From the NCBI RefSeq assembly GCF_024666615.1, contig NZ_CP088297.1:4010501-4074500 (forward strand): DNA of 64,000 bases, read 5' to 3'. The DNA comes from Aquabacterium sp. J223 (GTDB lineage Bacteria; Pseudomonadota; Gammaproteobacteria; Burkholderiales; Burkholderiaceae_C). Below the pieces are notes generated by a model. That model was not told the origin of the DNA and made no database searches. It worked only from the letters and a program-made list of their open reading frames with translations. Shown piece by piece: positions 62,707 through 64,000 of the stretch (positions are counted from its first letter, which is position 1; every line of letters begins with the position of its first letter). Made by a program: the position numbers and the translations under genes.

Positions 62707-63924
62707 TTATTGATTCGAGCGCAGCGCGACCTGAAACGATAGGCTGACATCCCGGCCTTCGCTTGCAGAGGTCAACAGCGCCAAACATGCCTCAAGCGTC
62801 GCACGGCCCCACAGGCCGTCGTGCAGCGGCGGCCGGCCGTGCCGGGCGACGGCAAGCAGCTCGTCCATCACCTCGGCTCGGGGCACGGTGGGTGCGGCGA
62901 TCGGCAGGAAGCTGCGACGGTCATCCTCCAGCACCCACAGCCCATCGGCCATCGGCCGGATCACGCCGCGTTCGCAGGAGATCAGCGTGGGTCCGAAGTG
63001 CTGGTGGGCGGTCGCCGCCGCCACACTCGGCATCTTCCACGCCGGGCCCGCATAGGTCGCGGCGGCCTTCAGCCGCGTCTCTTCCTCCGGTGAGCCCAGC
63101 TGCGCGAGTTTGCGCCGCGCCGCACCATGGTCGGCGGGCGACTTGGTCTGACCGAGTTCGCCTTGCCACTGCATCCACTCGTCCGAGTCGAAGTGGCCGT
63201 AGCCGCTGTAGGTGAGGTTGGCGAACGCCCCGTCCTCGAACCACATCAACGCCGAGTAGGCGCCTTCGGTGGGACGCGAGGGATCCCATGCCCCGGACAC
63301 CGACCGCACGCGCGTGGCGCGGCTGCCCGCGAGCAGGCGCACGATGTCCACCTGGTGCGCGGCCTGGCTGAAGACCACGCCGCCGCCCTCGGCGGTGCGC
63401 AGCTCCTCCGGCCGTCGCGGCCGGTAGAGGAAGTCGGTGTAGTTCAGCGCCTGCACCATCCGCACGCGCCCCAGCCGTCCGCTGTCAATCAGCCGGCGCG
63501 TCTCGAGGTAAGGCGTGTCGAAGCTGTGGCAATGCCCCACCACCAGTTGCACGCCGCCCCGGCGGCAGGCCTCGAGCATGCGGTCGCACTCGTCGAGCGT
63601 GATGGCCATCGGCTTCTCGACGAGGATGTGCTTGCCGCGGGCCGCGACCACCTCGGTGTGGGCGACGTGGAACTGGTGCGGGCTAGCGATGTACACCGCC
63701 TCCACCGCCGGATCGTCCGCCAGCGCCTCCACCGTCTCGTGCACCGTGGCGCTGAAGTCGCGGGCGAACTGGTCGCGCGCGACTTGTCGCGGGTCGCAGG
63801 CGGCGACGAGCTGCACCCGCCGATCGGCGAGGAAGGTGGGCAGCATCAGCGAGAAGGCCCGGCCCAGCCCCGCGACGCCCAGTCGCAGCGGACGATCGGG
63901 CATGGCATCGAGTGGCGTCGACAT
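62707..63924 (-). CDS. Gfo/Idh/MocA-family oxidoreductase
   Basis: 405 residues. The Rossmann start ([20 protein letters not shown]), the ACDPR loop and the [14 protein letters not shown] motif (EKP) are typical, with the substrate-side helix [14 protein letters not shown]. It oxidises or reduces a hydroxy compound with NAD(P). The subfamily includes 4,5-dihydroxyphthalate and inositol dehydrogenases; the substrate here is unknown. It lies 2 bp after the nadC-like gene. Confidence 0.9.
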   Translation of the reverse strand: MSTPLDAMPDRPLRLGVAGLGRAFSLMLPTFLADRRVQLVAACDPRQVARDQFARDFSATVHETVEALADDPAVEAVYIASPHQFHVAHTEVVAARGKHILVEKPMAITLDECDRMLEACRRGGVQLVVGHCHSFDTPYLETRRLIDSGRLGRVRMVQALNYTDFLYRPRRPEELRTAEGGGVVFSQAAHQVDIVRLLAGSRATRVRSVSGAWDPSRPTEGAYSALMWFEDGAFANLTYSGYGHFDSDEWMQWQGELGQTKSPADHGAARRKLAQLGSPEEETRLKAAATYAGPAWKMPSVAAATAHQHFGPTLISCERGVIRPMADGLWVLEDDRRSFLPIAAPTVPRAEVMDELLAVARHGRPPLHDGLWGRATLEACLALLTSASEGRDVSLSFQVALRSNQ

Positions 63925-63926
63925 GT

Positions 63927-64000
63927 TCAGCCCTCCAGTCGCATGGACAGGTCCACCGCGCGGACGTCCTTGGTCAGCTTTCCGCTGGAGATGCGGTCCA
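63927..64000 (-). CDS. nadC: Nicotinate-nucleotide pyrophosphorylase-like protein, C-terminus (partial)
   Basis: Only the last 23 residues are in the window: [20 protein letters not shown] followed by EG. This matches the end of NadC-type quinolinate phosphoribosyltransferases (the I-S-x-G-x-LT-K-x-V-RA-x-D-x-S pattern). The rest lies beyond the edge, so assignment to NadC or a ModD-like relative is tentative. Confidence 0.6.
   Translation of the reverse strand, partial: DRISSGKLTKDVRAVDLSMRLEG

Overview
This high-GC window reads as the chromosome of a Burkholderiales-type betaproteobacterium. The signs are two Bug-type solute-binding proteins, a CtaD/CoxC fused oxidase, FlhG/CheR/CheD/CheB chemotaxis genes and the rph-rdgB-hemW block. 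The species cannot be named from sequence reading alone.

Left part (1-26,163) is core chromosome. It opens with a caa3-type cytochrome c oxidase cluster: a b561 fragment, c-type cytochromes, subunit II with a fused cytochrome c, a subunit I-III fusion, two small membrane proteins and a sorbosone-dehydrogenase-like beta-propeller. Next come tRNA-Ser(CGA), a hybrid PAS histidine kinase, serS, ispH, an FKBP isomerase, radC, a chemoreceptor and an Smr protein. A translationally coupled trio (diguanylate cyclase, FlhG/MinD-like ATPase, truncated globin) faces cheR-cheD-cheB. The core part ends with hemW, rdgB, rph, a PP2C phosphatase, a Ser/Thr kinase and yicC.

Right after yicC, where gmk would usually follow in this order, a P4-type integrase starts an accessory region that runs to the window edge. 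Its first 20 kb (26,164-46,146) hold remnants of an integrative element: AlpA, and broken ParB, RadC, DUF932, H-NS and ATPase genes plus integrase pieces. Two identical but defective 1,162-bp IS3-family copies lie in inverted orientation (29,599-30,760 and 44,433-45,594). Between them is an intact aromatic-acid operon: Rieske oxygenase, a complete branched-chain-amino-acid-type ABC transporter, gentisate-dioxygenase-like cupin, FAH hydrolase and an NTF2-like lipoprotein. A divergent gene next to it encodes an unusual HTH-citrate-synthase-like fusion, probably its regulator.

From 46,147 to 58,310 there are two further organic-acid clusters. The first has an MDR reductase, Bug protein, ThDP enzyme, SDR and M29/NicX-like enzyme with a divergent GntR regulator. 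The second has a class III CoA-transferase, Bug protein and short citrate-synthase-fold (citryl-CoA-lyase-like) protein with a divergent LysR regulator. The window closes with a MarR regulator, an MFS transporter, a lipoprotein alpha/beta hydrolase, a decayed second IS3-type element, a Gfo/Idh/MocA dehydrogenase and the tail of a nadC-like gene.

Six otherwise healthy genes (ctaD, radC, rdgB, livF, the M29-like gene, the MFS gene) are each broken by one base in a G or C run. In every case restoring one base gives a full-length family member, so I treat these as likely sequence errors rather than pseudogenes.
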